64,000 nt of DNA from Pseudomonas orientalis (GCF_002934065.1 NZ_CP018049.1:2478501-2542500); one strand, 5' to 3'. Positions 25,971-35,054 are shown, counted from the first letter of the stretch. Made by a program: numbers and translations. The notes: a model not told the origin generated them from the letters alone.

Positions 25971-26879
25971 ATGGACTATGTAACGCAGATTATCGACCCG
26001 CCGCCCTCGCGCGCCCAACTATTGCTCGACGGCGTGCGCGGCTTGCGCAAGCCCAAGTCCGACGCCGCGCCGCCATTGCCCAGGGAGCGCCTGGTGCGGC
26101 CGGCGGTGGAACTGTCGGGCGCCGCCATCACCGCTTATGGCCGCGCCTGTGGCTTTCGCCGCGAGCAGGGCGTGCCGCTGTCCTATCCCCATGTGCTGGC
26201 GTTCCCGCTGCACTTGATGCTGCTGACCCGCCCCAGCTTTCCGTACCCGGCCAGCGGCATGGTGCACCTGGCCAATCGCATTCGCCAGCATCAACGCTTG
26301 CACGAAGGTCAGGCGCTGCGCCTGGAAGTATTTTGCGAGCGTTGGGTCGCTCATCCCAAGGGGCAGGCGTTGAGCATCGCCACCCGTGCCTACGGCGCGG
26401 AGGCCCTGGTGTGGGAAAGCGACAGCCTGTACCTGCGCCGCGAGGTGAAAAATCCCGTCGGGGAGCTGTGGGCGGATGCACTGCCGTTGCAGGAAGAGGG
26501 TTTGCTGCGCACCCAGCGCTGGGTCCTGCCCGCCGACCTGGGGCGCCGTTTTGCCAAGGTCTCGGGAGACTTCAATCCGATTCATACGTCGGTCATGGGC
26601 GCGAAGATTTTCGGCTTTCGCCGCGCCATCGCCCACGGCATGTGGACCTTGGGTCGGGCGCTGGCCGCCCAGCAGCCACCGGGTGGGCTGGACCGCGCCG
26701 AGGCCCATTGCGATTTCAAGTTGCCGATCTTCCTGCCCGGCCAGGTCGCCCTGTGGAGTCACCCTGTGACCGGCCCGCTGCGCGAGTTCGAAGTGCGCAA
26801 TGTCGCTGGCGACAAACCGCATATGCGCGGGTTGTTTATGTGGGATCAATCGCCTGGAATGAGAGCCTTGCATGAGTGA
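25971..26879 (+). CDS. MaoC-family enoyl-CoA hydratase (double hot-dog)
   Basis: A 302-residue MaoC-like protein with two hot-dog domains. The C-terminal one carries the R-hydratase signature SGDFNPIHTS followed by HGMW, with the Asp/His catalytic pair. The N-terminal half has hot-dog features but no complete catalytic motif. It begins three bases after the FabG-like stop, and its end overlaps the thiolase start by 8 bp, so the three are one operon. It probably interconverts trans-2-enoyl-CoA and (R)-3-hydroxyacyl-CoA, which fits a FabG-like partner. Confidence 0.9.
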   Translation: MDYVTQIIDPPPSRAQLLLDGVRGLRKPKSDAAPPLPRERLVRPAVELSGAAITAYGRACGFRREQGVPLSYPHVLAFPLHLMLLTRPSFPYPASGMVHLANRIRQHQRLHEGQALRLEVFCERWVAHPKGQALSIATRAYGAEALVWESDSLYLRREVKNPVGELWADALPLQEEGLLRTQRWVLPADLGRRFAKVSGDFNPIHTSVMGAKIFGFRRAIAHGMWTLGRALAAQQPPGGLDRAEAHCDFKLPIFLPGQVALWSHPVTGPLREFEVRNVAGDKPHMRGLFMWDQSPGMRALHE

Positions 26880-28170
26880 ATACAGCTTCAATCCGCCCCC
26901 GAGCCGACGCGTGGCGATCATCGGCGGTAATCGCCTGCCGTTTGCCCGTTCCAATACCGTCTATGCCCATGAGACCAATCAGGACTTGCTGGTGGCCGCA
27001 CTGCAGGGCCTGGTGGACCGCTACAACCTGCACGGCCAGTGCCTGGGTGAGTTCGCCGCCGGTGCGGTGATCAAGCATTCGCGCGATTTCAACCTGGCCC
27101 GTGAGTCACTGCTGTCGACGACATTGTCCGCGCAGACGCCCGCCTACGATGTGCAGCAAGCCTGCGGCACGGGGCTGGAGGCCGCATTGCTGGTGGCCAA
27201 TAAAATCGCCCTCGGCCAGATCGAAGTGGGCATTGCCGGGGGCGCCGACACCACCTCCGACGCGCCCATCGGCATCAATGAATCCCTGCGCCACACCTTG
27301 CTCCAGGCCAATCGGGCCAAGGGCCTGGGCGATAAACTCAAGACCCTGTTGAAGGTGCGCCCGTCGATGTTGTTCAAACCGTTGCTGCCGCGCAATGGCG
27401 AGCCACGCACCGGCCTGTCCATGGGCGAGCACTGCGAGGAAATGGCCAAGCGTTGGCAGATCAAGCGCCTGGCCCAGGATGAGTTGACCCTTGCCAGTCA
27501 TCAACGCCTCGACGCGGCCTATCAGCGCGGTTTCTTCGACGACCTGATCAGCCCCCATCGGGGCCTCGCACGGGACAACAACCTGCGCGCCGACATCAGC
27601 CTGGAAAAACTCGCCGGCCTGGCACCGGCCTTCGACCGCCACAACGGCACGCTCACCGCCGGCAACTCGACGCCCCTTACCGACGGTGCCTCGGTGGTGC
27701 TGCTCGCCAGTGAAGACTGGGCCGCGGCCAATGGCTGGCCGGTGCTGGCCTACCTGCGCACCGGCGAAACGGCGGCGGTGAATTTCGTCGACGGCACTGA
27801 AGGCCTGTTGATGGCCCCGGCCTACGCCGTACCGCGCATGCTCAAGCGCGAAGGCCTGGGCTTTGCCGACTTTGATTTCTTCGAGATCCATGAAGCGTTC
27901 GCCGCCCAGGTGCTGTGCACGCTCAAGGCCTGGGAAGACCCGGACTACTGCCGCGAGCGTCTGGGCCTGGACACGCCGCTGGGCGCTATCGACCGCAGCA
28001 AAATGAACGTCAACGGTGGTTCGCTGGGCTGCGGCCATCCGTTTGCCGCCACCGGTGGCCGGCAACTGGCGGCGCTGGCCAAGGCCATCCATGAGCGCGG
28101 TGGCGGTCGCGGGTTGATCTCGATCTGTGCGGCGGGCGGGTTGGGTATCACCGCCATCGTCGAAAAGTAG
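26872..28170 (+). CDS. fadI: acetyl-CoA C-acyltransferase (FadI-like thiolase)
   Basis: A 432-residue thiolase. The nucleophilic Cys is in QQACGTGLEA, and the other conserved sites are EIHEAFA, NVNGGSLGCGHPFAATGGR and the second catalytic Cys in SICAAGGLG. It cleaves 3-ketoacyl-CoA to acetyl-CoA and a shortened acyl-CoA. The length agrees with FadI rather than the shorter FadA. Its start lies within the MaoC gene (8-bp overlap), and fadD begins 31 bp after it. The inserted segment after the first Cys (about LLKVRPSMLFKPLLP) is typical of the FadI branch. Confidence 0.91.
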   Translation: MSEYSFNPPPSRRVAIIGGNRLPFARSNTVYAHETNQDLLVAALQGLVDRYNLHGQCLGEFAAGAVIKHSRDFNLARESLLSTTLSAQTPAYDVQQACGTGLEAALLVANKIALGQIEVGIAGGADTTSDAPIGINESLRHTLLQANRAKGLGDKLKTLLKVRPSMLFKPLLPRNGEPRTGLSMGEHCEEMAKRWQIKRLAQDELTLASHQRLDAAYQRGFFDDLISPHRGLARDNNLRADISLEKLAGLAPAFDRHNGTLTAGNSTPLTDGASVVLLASEDWAAANGWPVLAYLRTGETAAVNFVDGTEGLLMAPAYAVPRMLKREGLGFADFDFFEIHEAFAAQVLCTLKAWEDPDYCRERLGLDTPLGAIDRSKMNVNGGSLGCGHPFAATGGRQLAALAKAIHERGGGRGLISICAAGGLGITAIVEK

Positions 28171-28201
28171 CCTCATCCACAACAACAAGAAGGACACTGC
28201 C

Positions 28202-29905
28202 ATGAACGCCATCAGCCTGGAACAGACCGAACGCATCTGGTTGAACGCCTACCTGCCCGGCGTGCCGGCGGACATCGATGCGGCCATCGAGGATTACCCC
28301 TCATTGCGCGAAGTGTTCCTGGAGCACCTGGAAAAATTCCGCGAGCGCGTGGCCTATGTCAGCATCGGCACGCCAATGACCTACGCCGATTGGAACACCC
28401 AGGGCCACGCCTTCGCCGCCTGGCTGCAGGGCCAGGGGGTGAAGAAGGGCGACCGTGTCGCGCTGATGATGCCCAATTGCTTGCAGTACCCGATCTGCCT
28501 TCTGGGCACGATCCTGGCCGGCGCGGTGGTGGTCAACGTCAATCCGTTGTACACCCCCCATGAACTCAAGCACCTGCTCAAGGACAGCGGCGCCGAGACC
28601 GTGGTGATCTTCGAAAACTTCGCCCACACCCTGGAAAAAGTCGTGTCCGGCAGCAGCGTCAAGCGCGTGGTAGTGGCGGCCATCGGCGATTTGCTCGGTA
28701 CCTTCAAGGGCGCGGCGATGAACTTCATCCTGCGCAGCGTGCAAAAGCAGGTGCCTGCTTTCAGGTTGGAAGGTTCTGTGCGTTTCAACCAAGTGCTCAA
28801 GCAGGGGCGGGCGCTGACGTACCTGCCGGTCAGTCTGGACCGCGATGAGCTGGCCTTCCTGCAATATACCGGCGGCACCACCGGCGATGCCAAGGGCGTG
28901 ATGCTCAGCCATCGCAATATCATCGCCAACCTGTTGCAGGCCAAGGCCTGGGTCGGCGACCAGCTGGACCAGGACAAGCAGGAAACCAACGTGACCCTGC
29001 TGCCGCTGTACCACATCTTTTCCCTGACGGTGAACTGCCTGATGTTCATGTGCCTGGGCGGGCGCAATATCCTCATCGCCAATCCCCGGGACGTGAAACG
29101 GGTGCAGATGATCCTGCGCAAGGAGCGCTTCAACGGTATCGCCGGGGTCAACACGCTGTTCAACGGTCTGCTGGAGAACAAGGAATTCTGTGCGCGGGAC
29201 TTTTCCGACCTGCGCCTGGTGATCGCCGGAGGCATGGCCACGCACACGGCAGTGGCCAAGCGCTGGAAGGAGGTCACCGGGGTGCCGATTGTCGAGGGCT
29301 ACGGGCTGACCGAATGTTCACCGGTGGTGAGCATCAGCCCCATCGACATTCATCGTATGCGCGAAATGGCGTTCACCGGCAGCATTGGCGTGCCGTTGCC
29401 GTCGACCTGGGTGCGTTTCATGCGTGAAGACGGTGAATTGGCCGAGGTCGGCGAGCCGGGTGAATTGCAGGTGCGCGGGCCGCAAGTGATGCAGGGCTAC
29501 TGGAAGCGCCCGAAGGAAACCGCCGAGGTGCTGGACGCTGACGGCTGGTTGTCCACCGGTGATATCGGGGTGATGGATGAACGCGGTTACATCCGCCTGG
29601 TGGACCGCAAGAAGGACATGATCCTGGTCTCGGGCTTCAACGTGTACCCCAATGAAATCGAAGACGTGGTGGCGCTGCACCCAGGTGTGGCGGAAGTGGC
29701 GGCGATTGGCGTGGAAGATGGCGTGACCGGCGAGCGGGTCAAGATCATCGTGGTACGCAAGGACCTGAACCTGACCCAGGAGCAGATACTCGCCCATTGC
29801 CGGGAATACCTGACCGGGTACAAGGTGCCCAGGTATGTGGAGTTTCGCACCACGGAGTTGCCCAAGACCACCGTCGGCAAGGTGCTACGCCGAGCCCTGC
29901 GCTGA
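28202..29905 (+). CDS. fadD: long-chain fatty-acid-CoA ligase
   Basis: A 567-residue member of the acyl-activating AMP-forming family. It has the P-loop YTGGTTGDAKGVMLSHRN, GYGLTECSP, the STGDIG and DRKKDMILVSGFNVYPNEIE hinge region, and the C-terminal catalytic Lys in TTVGKVLRR. It turns free fatty acids, such as those made from alkanols upstream, into acyl-CoA on the inner face of the membrane. The ATG at 28202 is preceded by AAGAAGGA. It is the last gene of the beta-oxidation operon; a REPIN follows 23 bp after its stop. Confidence 0.93.
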   Translation: MNAISLEQTERIWLNAYLPGVPADIDAAIEDYPSLREVFLEHLEKFRERVAYVSIGTPMTYADWNTQGHAFAAWLQGQGVKKGDRVALMMPNCLQYPICLLGTILAGAVVVNVNPLYTPHELKHLLKDSGAETVVIFENFAHTLEKVVSGSSVKRVVVAAIGDLLGTFKGAAMNFILRSVQKQVPAFRLEGSVRFNQVLKQGRALTYLPVSLDRDELAFLQYTGGTTGDAKGVMLSHRNIIANLLQAKAWVGDQLDQDKQETNVTLLPLYHIFSLTVNCLMFMCLGGRNILIANPRDVKRVQMILRKERFNGIAGVNTLFNGLLENKEFCARDFSDLRLVIAGGMATHTAVAKRWKEVTGVPIVEGYGLTECSPVVSISPIDIHRMREMAFTGSIGVPLPSTWVRFMREDGELAEVGEPGELQVRGPQVMQGYWKRPKETAEVLDADGWLSTGDIGVMDERGYIRLVDRKKDMILVSGFNVYPNEIEDVVALHPGVAEVAAIGVEDGVTGERVKIIVVRKDLNLTQEQILAHCREYLTGYKVPRYVEFRTTELPKTTVGKVLRRALR

Positions 29906-29928
29906 TACTGAAGGTGACGCAGACCAAA

Positions 29929-30017
29929 TGTGGGAGGGGGCTTGCCCCCGATAGCGGTGTGTCAATCACCGAATCACTGGCTGACCCACCGCCATCGGGG
30001 GCAAGCCCCCTCCCACA
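29929..30017. repeat. 89-nt REPIN, family 1
   Basis: The same inverted arms and exact length as the element at 24488. It lies between the convergent fadD and oxidoreductase genes and ends one base before the TAA stop codon (reverse strand) of the latter. Position suggests a role as a bidirectional transcript end. Confidence 0.9.
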
Positions 30018-30018
30018 T

Positions 30019-31134
30019 TTAGATCGAGTTCACCTGGACCCAGCGTTCTTCTTTGGACGCCATCCGAATCGCCGTCGCCAACCGCTCCACCGCCCACGCC
30101 GCCTCAAAATCAGTGCCATCGCCGCCTTGCCCCGCCAGCGCCATGATCAGCTCCTGTACCTCCAATGTCTTAAGCTCGTTGTAACCCAACTGATGCCCCG
30201 CCGCCGGGCTGAACGCGGCATAACCGGGCAGGGCGGGGCCGGCGAGCAGACGCTGGAAACCGTCCTGGCCGACGCGGCACAGGCGCAATTCGTTCAAGCG
30301 CTCCTGATCGAACGCGAGCGTGCCCAGGGTGCCGCTGATTTCAAAACTCAGGTGGTTTTTGTAGCCGTGCTTGAGCCAACTGCTGCTGACCGTGCCGCGC
30401 GCGCCGTTGGCAAAGCGCAGCAGGGCGTGCACCTGGTCATCCACGGCGATGGATTTCAGCTCGAGGCTGCCTTTGAAGGCCGGCCGTTGCGCGTGGACGG
30501 TCTGGGTATCGGCGCACACGCTGACCACTTCGCCCACCAGATAATGGGCCATCGACAGCAAATGGCTGCCGAGGTCCGCCAGCGCGCCGCCTGCGTGTTC
30601 CACCTCACAGCGCCATGACCAGGGCGAGGTCGGATCGGCCATGAAGTCTTCGCTGAACTCGCCCTGGAAACTGATGATTTCGCCCAGCTCGCCGCTGGCA
30701 ATCATCTGTCGCGCGAGCACGATCATCGGGTTGTGCTGGTAGTTGTAGCCGACGCGCGTCACCACCCCTGCCGCGCTGGCCGCGCGACGCATCGCATCGG
30801 CCTGCTCCAGGCTGACCGCCAGCGGCTTCTCGCAATACACCGCCTTGCCCGCCGCAATCGCGGCCATGGCCATGGGGTAATGCAGGTGGTTGGGCGTGGT
30901 GATGGCCACCACATCGACCCTGGGGTCGTCGATCAGCGCCTGCCAGTCGGCATGGGCCTGGGCAAACCCCCAGGCACTGGCGCAGCGTTGCGCGCGCTCG
31001 GCGTCGGCATCGGCCAGCGCCGCGAGTGCAAGCGTGACCGGCAGTTCGAACACCGCCCGGGCGTTGTTGAACGCCAGCGCGTGGGCGCGCCCCATGAAGC
31101 CTGTGCCGATCAAGCCGATTCCGAGTTCACGCAT
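30019..31134 (-). CDS. Gfo/Idh/MocA-family NAD(P)-dependent oxidoreductase
   Basis: A 371-residue protein with an N-terminal Rossmann domain (IGLIGTGFMGRAHALAF) and the family signature CEKPLAV, whose Lys is catalytic. GGALADLGSHLL in the second domain provides the usual Asp/His site. Family members act on sugars, inositols and their derivatives; the substrate here is not defined. The ATG at 31134 has AAAGGACC upstream. It is a single-gene unit with its own upstream repeats at 31178-31220 and no obvious metabolic neighbours. Confidence 0.9.
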   Translation of the reverse strand: MRELGIGLIGTGFMGRAHALAFNNARAVFELPVTLALAALADADAERAQRCASAWGFAQAHADWQALIDDPRVDVVAITTPNHLHYPMAMAAIAAGKAVYCEKPLAVSLEQADAMRRAASAAGVVTRVGYNYQHNPMIVLARQMIASGELGEIISFQGEFSEDFMADPTSPWSWRCEVEHAGGALADLGSHLLSMAHYLVGEVVSVCADTQTVHAQRPAFKGSLELKSIAVDDQVHALLRFANGARGTVSSSWLKHGYKNHLSFEISGTLGTLAFDQERLNELRLCRVGQDGFQRLLAGPALPGYAAFSPAAGHQLGYNELKTLEVQELIMALAGQGGDGTDFEAAWAVERLATAIRMASKEERWVQVNSI

Positions 31135-31177
31135 CGCCGTGGTCCTTTGGATTATTGTTTTCAGGAAGCGTATTAAT

Positions 31178-31220
31178 GGAATAAATATTCTCAAAACTCA
31201 ATAGATGGAATAAAAATTCA
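31178..31220. promoter_or_regulatory. two GGAATAAA-N-ATTC boxes upstream of the oxidoreductase
   Basis: GGAATAAATATTCT at 31178-31191 and GGAATAAAAATTCA at 31207-31220 are near-identical imperfect palindromes 29 bp apart. They fit the GGAA-N6-TTC form reported for IolR, a repressor of inositol genes in rhizobia. They lie 45-85 bp upstream of the start codon. The rest of the 318-bp gap 31135-31452 shows no other clear element. Confidence 0.4.
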
Positions 31221-31452
31221 TTTGATGTGCAGCGCTCACCATGCGCAGGCGAATCATCATTTCAGCTGATGCAGGGATATTCAGCTTGTGGCCAAATGCC
31301 GTCAGTTAACAAAAGATAACGTAGCACCGATTGTCAGACGATTCGAAAGCCCGATAGGATGGCCCGTGCTTGCCCCAGGCGCTCTAGATTGCAGGTTTCA
31401 GAGCCCCGCGCCAGGCAACACGACCTAACAATAATAAATGGGAGAAAGGTCT

Positions 31453-32496
31453 ATGAGTGAGCCTGTCATGGGTTGGGTTGTTTGCCGCCCACGCGCCGCA
31501 CGCAAGCTTGCGTTGCTGGCCACAGCGCTCTCGCTGTTTGGGGCCGTCGCATTGCCGACGGTCGTCCAGGCCGCCAGCGATACCACTTTTGCGATTGAAT
31601 CCCCCAAGGCCGCCAAAGGCCTGATGATCGATGTCGTGCATGCCGGCCAGCGCCTGGTGGCGGTGGGTGATCGCGGGCACATCCTCTATTCCGATGACCA
31701 GGGCAGCACCTGGGCCCAGGCCAAAGTCCCCACCCGGCAACTGCTCACGGCGGTGTTTTTCGTCGATGCCAAGCACGGCTGGGCGGTTGGCCATGATGCG
31801 CAGATCCTGGTCAGCAGCGACGGTGGCGCCAGTTGGTCCCAGCAATACCAGGACCTCAAGCGCGAAGCACCGCTGCTCGACGTATGGTTCAACGATGCCA
31901 ATCACGGCCTGGCCGTAGGCGCCTACGGTGCGCTGATCGAGACCACCGATGGCGGCAAGACCTGGGAAGACGTCAGCGACCGCCTCGACAACGAAGACCA
32001 GTTCCACCTCAATGCGATTGCCTCGATCAAGGACGCCGGCCTGTTTATCGTGGGGGAGCAGGGCAGCATGTTCCGCTCCAGCGATGACGGCCAGACCTGG
32101 GAAAAACTCGAAGGCCCCTACGAGGGCTCGTTGTTTGGCGTGATCGCCACCGCTCAGCCGCGCACCCTGCTGGCCTACGGCCTGCGCGGCAACCTTTACC
32201 GTTCCACCGACTTTGGCGGCACCTGGGAGCCGGTCGAGTTGAATGCCGCCCGTGGCGCCCTCGAATTCGGGCTGTCAGGGGCGACCTTGCTCGATGACGG
32301 TTCCATCGTCGTGGTGGGTAATGGCGGCAGTGTGGTGGTCAGCCACGACGATGGCCAGACCTTCAGCGTATTCAACCGCCCGGACCGGATTTCGCTTTCA
32401 GCGGTGACGGCGGCAGGCAATGGCAACTTGATTCTGGTCGGGCAGGGCGGCGTTCGCGTCGCGACAGCTGCTGGCGCCGAACCGACGAAACAATAA
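31453..32496 (+). CDS. YCF48/BNR-repeat beta-propeller protein, exported
   Basis: A 347-residue protein with a Tat- or Sec-like signal ending near VVQA. The mature part consists of repeating propeller blades with the BNR/YCF48 pattern: SDDQGSTWAQ, SSDGGASWSQ, TTDGGKTWED, SSDDGQTWEK, STDFGGTWEP and SHDDGQTFSV. That gives six repeats spaced about 40-50 residues. It should be periplasmic. It is followed 16 bp later by an RND transporter, an association common in proteobacteria, where such a propeller may serve as the transporter's periplasmic partner. Function is inferred only from that pairing. The start at 31453 has GGAGAAAGG upstream. Confidence 0.88.
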   Translation: MSEPVMGWVVCRPRAARKLALLATALSLFGAVALPTVVQAASDTTFAIESPKAAKGLMIDVVHAGQRLVAVGDRGHILYSDDQGSTWAQAKVPTRQLLTAVFFVDAKHGWAVGHDAQILVSSDGGASWSQQYQDLKREAPLLDVWFNDANHGLAVGAYGALIETTDGGKTWEDVSDRLDNEDQFHLNAIASIKDAGLFIVGEQGSMFRSSDDGQTWEKLEGPYEGSLFGVIATAQPRTLLAYGLRGNLYRSTDFGGTWEPVELNAARGALEFGLSGATLLDDGSIVVVGNGGSVVVSHDDGQTFSVFNRPDRISLSAVTAAGNGNLILVGQGGVRVATAAGAEPTKQ

Positions 32497-32512
32497 GAAA
32501 AAGGCGGAAAGC

Positions 32513-34888
32513 ATGAGCAGTCATCACAACGATAAAGCGACCTTTCTTGAGCGCCTGATCTTCAACAATCGCCCGGCAGTGATCCTCATCTGCCTGCTGG
32601 TGAGTGTCTTCCTGTTCTGGCAGGCGACGTTGATTCGCCCCTCCACCAGCTTTGAAAAGATGATCCCCCTCAAGCACCCCTTCATCGAAAAGATGATGGA
32701 GCACCGCAATGACTTGGCCAACCTGGGCAATACCGTGCGCATTTCGGTCGAGGCCAGGGACGGCGACATCTTCACCAGGGAGTACATGGAGACCCTGAGG
32801 CAGATCAACGACGAGGTGTTCTACATCTCCGGCGTCGACCGCTCGGGCCTCAAGTCGCTGTGGAGCCCTAGCGTACGCTGGACCGAAGTGACCGAGGAAG
32901 GCTTCGCCGGCGGTGAAGTGATCCCGCAGAGCTACAACGGCTCGCCGCAAAGTCTCGATCAACTGCGCAACAACGTGCTCAAGTCAGGCCAGGTCGGGCG
33001 CCTGGTCGCTAACGATTTCAAGTCGAGCATCGTCGATATCCCGCTGCTGGAGTCCTACCCGGACCCCCAGGACCAGGGCAAGTTGCTGGCCCTGGACTAT
33101 CGCAAGTTCTCCCATGAACTCGAAGACAAGATCCGCGACAAGTTCGAAGCCCAGAACCCCAACGTCAAGATCCACATTGTCGGCTTTGCGAAAAAGGTCG
33201 GCGACCTGATCGATGGCCTGGTGATGGTGGTGCTGTTCTTCGGTGTTGCGTTCGTCATCACCCTGATTCTGCTGCTGTGGTTCACCAATTGCCTGCGCAG
33301 CACCATTGCCGTGTTGAGCACGACGTTGGTGGCGGTGGTCTGGCAACTGGGGCTGATGCACTTCTTCGGTTTCGGGCTGGACCCGTACTCGATGCTGGTG
33401 CCGTTCCTGATCTTCGCCATCGGCATCTCTCATGGCGTGCAGAAGATCAACGGCATCGCCCTGCAATCCAGCGAGGCGGACAACGCCTTGACTGCCGCAC
33501 GGCGCACCTTCCGGCAACTGTTCCTGCCGGGGATGATCGCGATCCTCGCTGACGCCGTGGGCTTTATCACGCTGCTGATCATCGACATCGGCGTGATCCG
33601 CGAACTGGCCATCGGCGCGTCCATCGGCGTGGCGGTGATCGTGTTCACCAACCTGATTCTGCTGCCGGTGGCGATTTCCTATGCGGGCATCAGCAACCGC
33701 GCCATCGAACGCAGTAAAAAGGACGCGCACCGCGATCATCCGTTCTGGCGCCTGCTATCGAAATTCGCCAGCGCCAAAGTTGCCCCGGTGTCGATCCTGC
33801 TGGCCCTGGTCGCCTTTGGCGGCGGCCTCTGGTACAGCCAGAACCTGAAGATCGGCGACCTCGACCAGGGCGCGCCGGAACTGCGCCCGGATTCGCGCTA
33901 CAACAAAGACAACAACTTCATCATCAGCAACTACTCCACCAGCTCCGACGTGCTGGTGGTGATGGTCAAGACCAAGGCTGAAGGCTGCTCGCGCTATGAA
34001 GCCATGGCGCCCATCGACCAGTTGATGTGGAAGATGCAGAACACCGAGGGCGTGCAGTCGGCGATCTCGCTGGTGACCGTGTCCAAGCAGATGATCAAGG
34101 GCATGAACGAGGGCAACCTGAAATGGGAAACCCTGTCGCGCAACCCGGACGTGCTGAACAACTCCATCGCCCGCGCCGATGGCCTGTACAACAACAATTG
34201 CTCGCTGGCGCCGGTGCTGGTGTTCCTCAACGACCACAAGGCCGAGACCCTGGACCGTGCGGTGCATGCGGTGCAGGACTTCGCCAGGGAGAACAACAAG
34301 GACGGCCTGGAATTCATCCTCGCCGCCGGTAATGCCGGGATCGAGGCGGCCACCAACGAGGTGATCAAGGAGTCGGAGCTGATCATCCTGATCCTGGTGT
34401 ACCTGTGCGTGGCGACCATGTGCATGATCACCTTCCGCTCCTGGGCGGCGACCCTGTGTATTGTGCTGCCGCTGGTACTGACCTCGGTGCTGGGCAACGC
34501 GCTGATGGCGTTCATGGGCATCGGCGTCAAGGTCGCGACCTTGCCGGTGGTGGCCCTGGGCGTCGGCATCGGCGTGGATTACGGCATCTACATCTACAGC
34601 CGCCTGGAAAGCTTCCTGCGCGCCGGCCTGCCGCTGCAAGAGGCGTATTACCAGACGCTCAAGTCCACCGGTAAAGCCGTGCTGTTCACCGGTCTGTGCC
34701 TGGCCATCGGCGTGTGCACCTGGATCTTCTCGGCGATCAAGTTCCAGGCCGACATGGGCCTGATGCTGACCTTCATGCTGCTGTGGAACATGTTCGGCGC
34801 GTTGTGGCTGCTGCCGGCACTGGCGCGGTTCCTGATCAAACCGGAAAAGCTGGCGGGGCAGAAGGGCAACTCGTTGTTTGCGCACTGA
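32513..34888 (+). CDS. RND-superfamily MMPL-type transporter
   Basis: A 791-residue inner-membrane protein with the two-fold RND layout. One membrane helix (PAVILICLLVSVFLFWQ) precedes a periplasmic loop of about 200 residues, then five helices from about residue 240. A second loop starts near residue 440 and five more helices run from about residue 625 (ELIILILVYLCVATMCMITF). It belongs to the MMPL/HpnN-like branch linked to export of lipids, hopanoids or other hydrophobics rather than to the AcrB multidrug branch. No membrane-fusion protein or TolC gene is next to it. It is co-transcribed with the YCF48 protein. Confidence 0.9.
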   Translation: MSSHHNDKATFLERLIFNNRPAVILICLLVSVFLFWQATLIRPSTSFEKMIPLKHPFIEKMMEHRNDLANLGNTVRISVEARDGDIFTREYMETLRQINDEVFYISGVDRSGLKSLWSPSVRWTEVTEEGFAGGEVIPQSYNGSPQSLDQLRNNVLKSGQVGRLVANDFKSSIVDIPLLESYPDPQDQGKLLALDYRKFSHELEDKIRDKFEAQNPNVKIHIVGFAKKVGDLIDGLVMVVLFFGVAFVITLILLLWFTNCLRSTIAVLSTTLVAVVWQLGLMHFFGFGLDPYSMLVPFLIFAIGISHGVQKINGIALQSSEADNALTAARRTFRQLFLPGMIAILADAVGFITLLIIDIGVIRELAIGASIGVAVIVFTNLILLPVAISYAGISNRAIERSKKDAHRDHPFWRLLSKFASAKVAPVSILLALVAFGGGLWYSQNLKIGDLDQGAPELRPDSRYNKDNNFIISNYSTSSDVLVVMVKTKAEGCSRYEAMAPIDQLMWKMQNTEGVQSAISLVTVSKQMIKGMNEGNLKWETLSRNPDVLNNSIARADGLYNNNCSLAPVLVFLNDHKAETLDRAVHAVQDFARENNKDGLEFILAAGNAGIEAATNEVIKESELIILILVYLCVATMCMITFRSWAATLCIVLPLVLTSVLGNALMAFMGIGVKVATLPVVALGVGIGVDYGIYIYSRLESFLRAGLPLQEAYYQTLKSTGKAVLFTGLCLAIGVCTWIFSAIKFQADMGLMLTFMLLWNMFGALWLLPALARFLIKPEKLAGQKGNSLFAH

Positions 34889-34890
34889 AC

Positions 34891-35004
34891 TGTAGGAGCG
34901 AGGGGGACGCCTAGTTCTTGCTCGCGAAAAACGTCAACGATAACGCGTGCATTCTGGATAAATGCGCTGTCTGTGAGTTCTTCGCGAGCAAGCTCGCTCC
35001 TACA
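34891..35004. repeat. REPIN family 2, left arm interrupted by 14 nt
   Basis: The arms are TGTAGGAGCGAG...CTTGCTCGCGAA and the inverse TTCGCGAGCAAGCTCGCTCCTACA. The left arm holds an extra 14 bases at 34903-34916 compared with the intact copy at 45611-45710. The middle segment AAAACGTCAACGATAACGCG is shared by both copies. Confidence 0.85.
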
Positions 35005-35054
35005 TTATTGCTTTGGGCTATCATTGCGACCTTCCTCGTAAATGATTGACTGCC

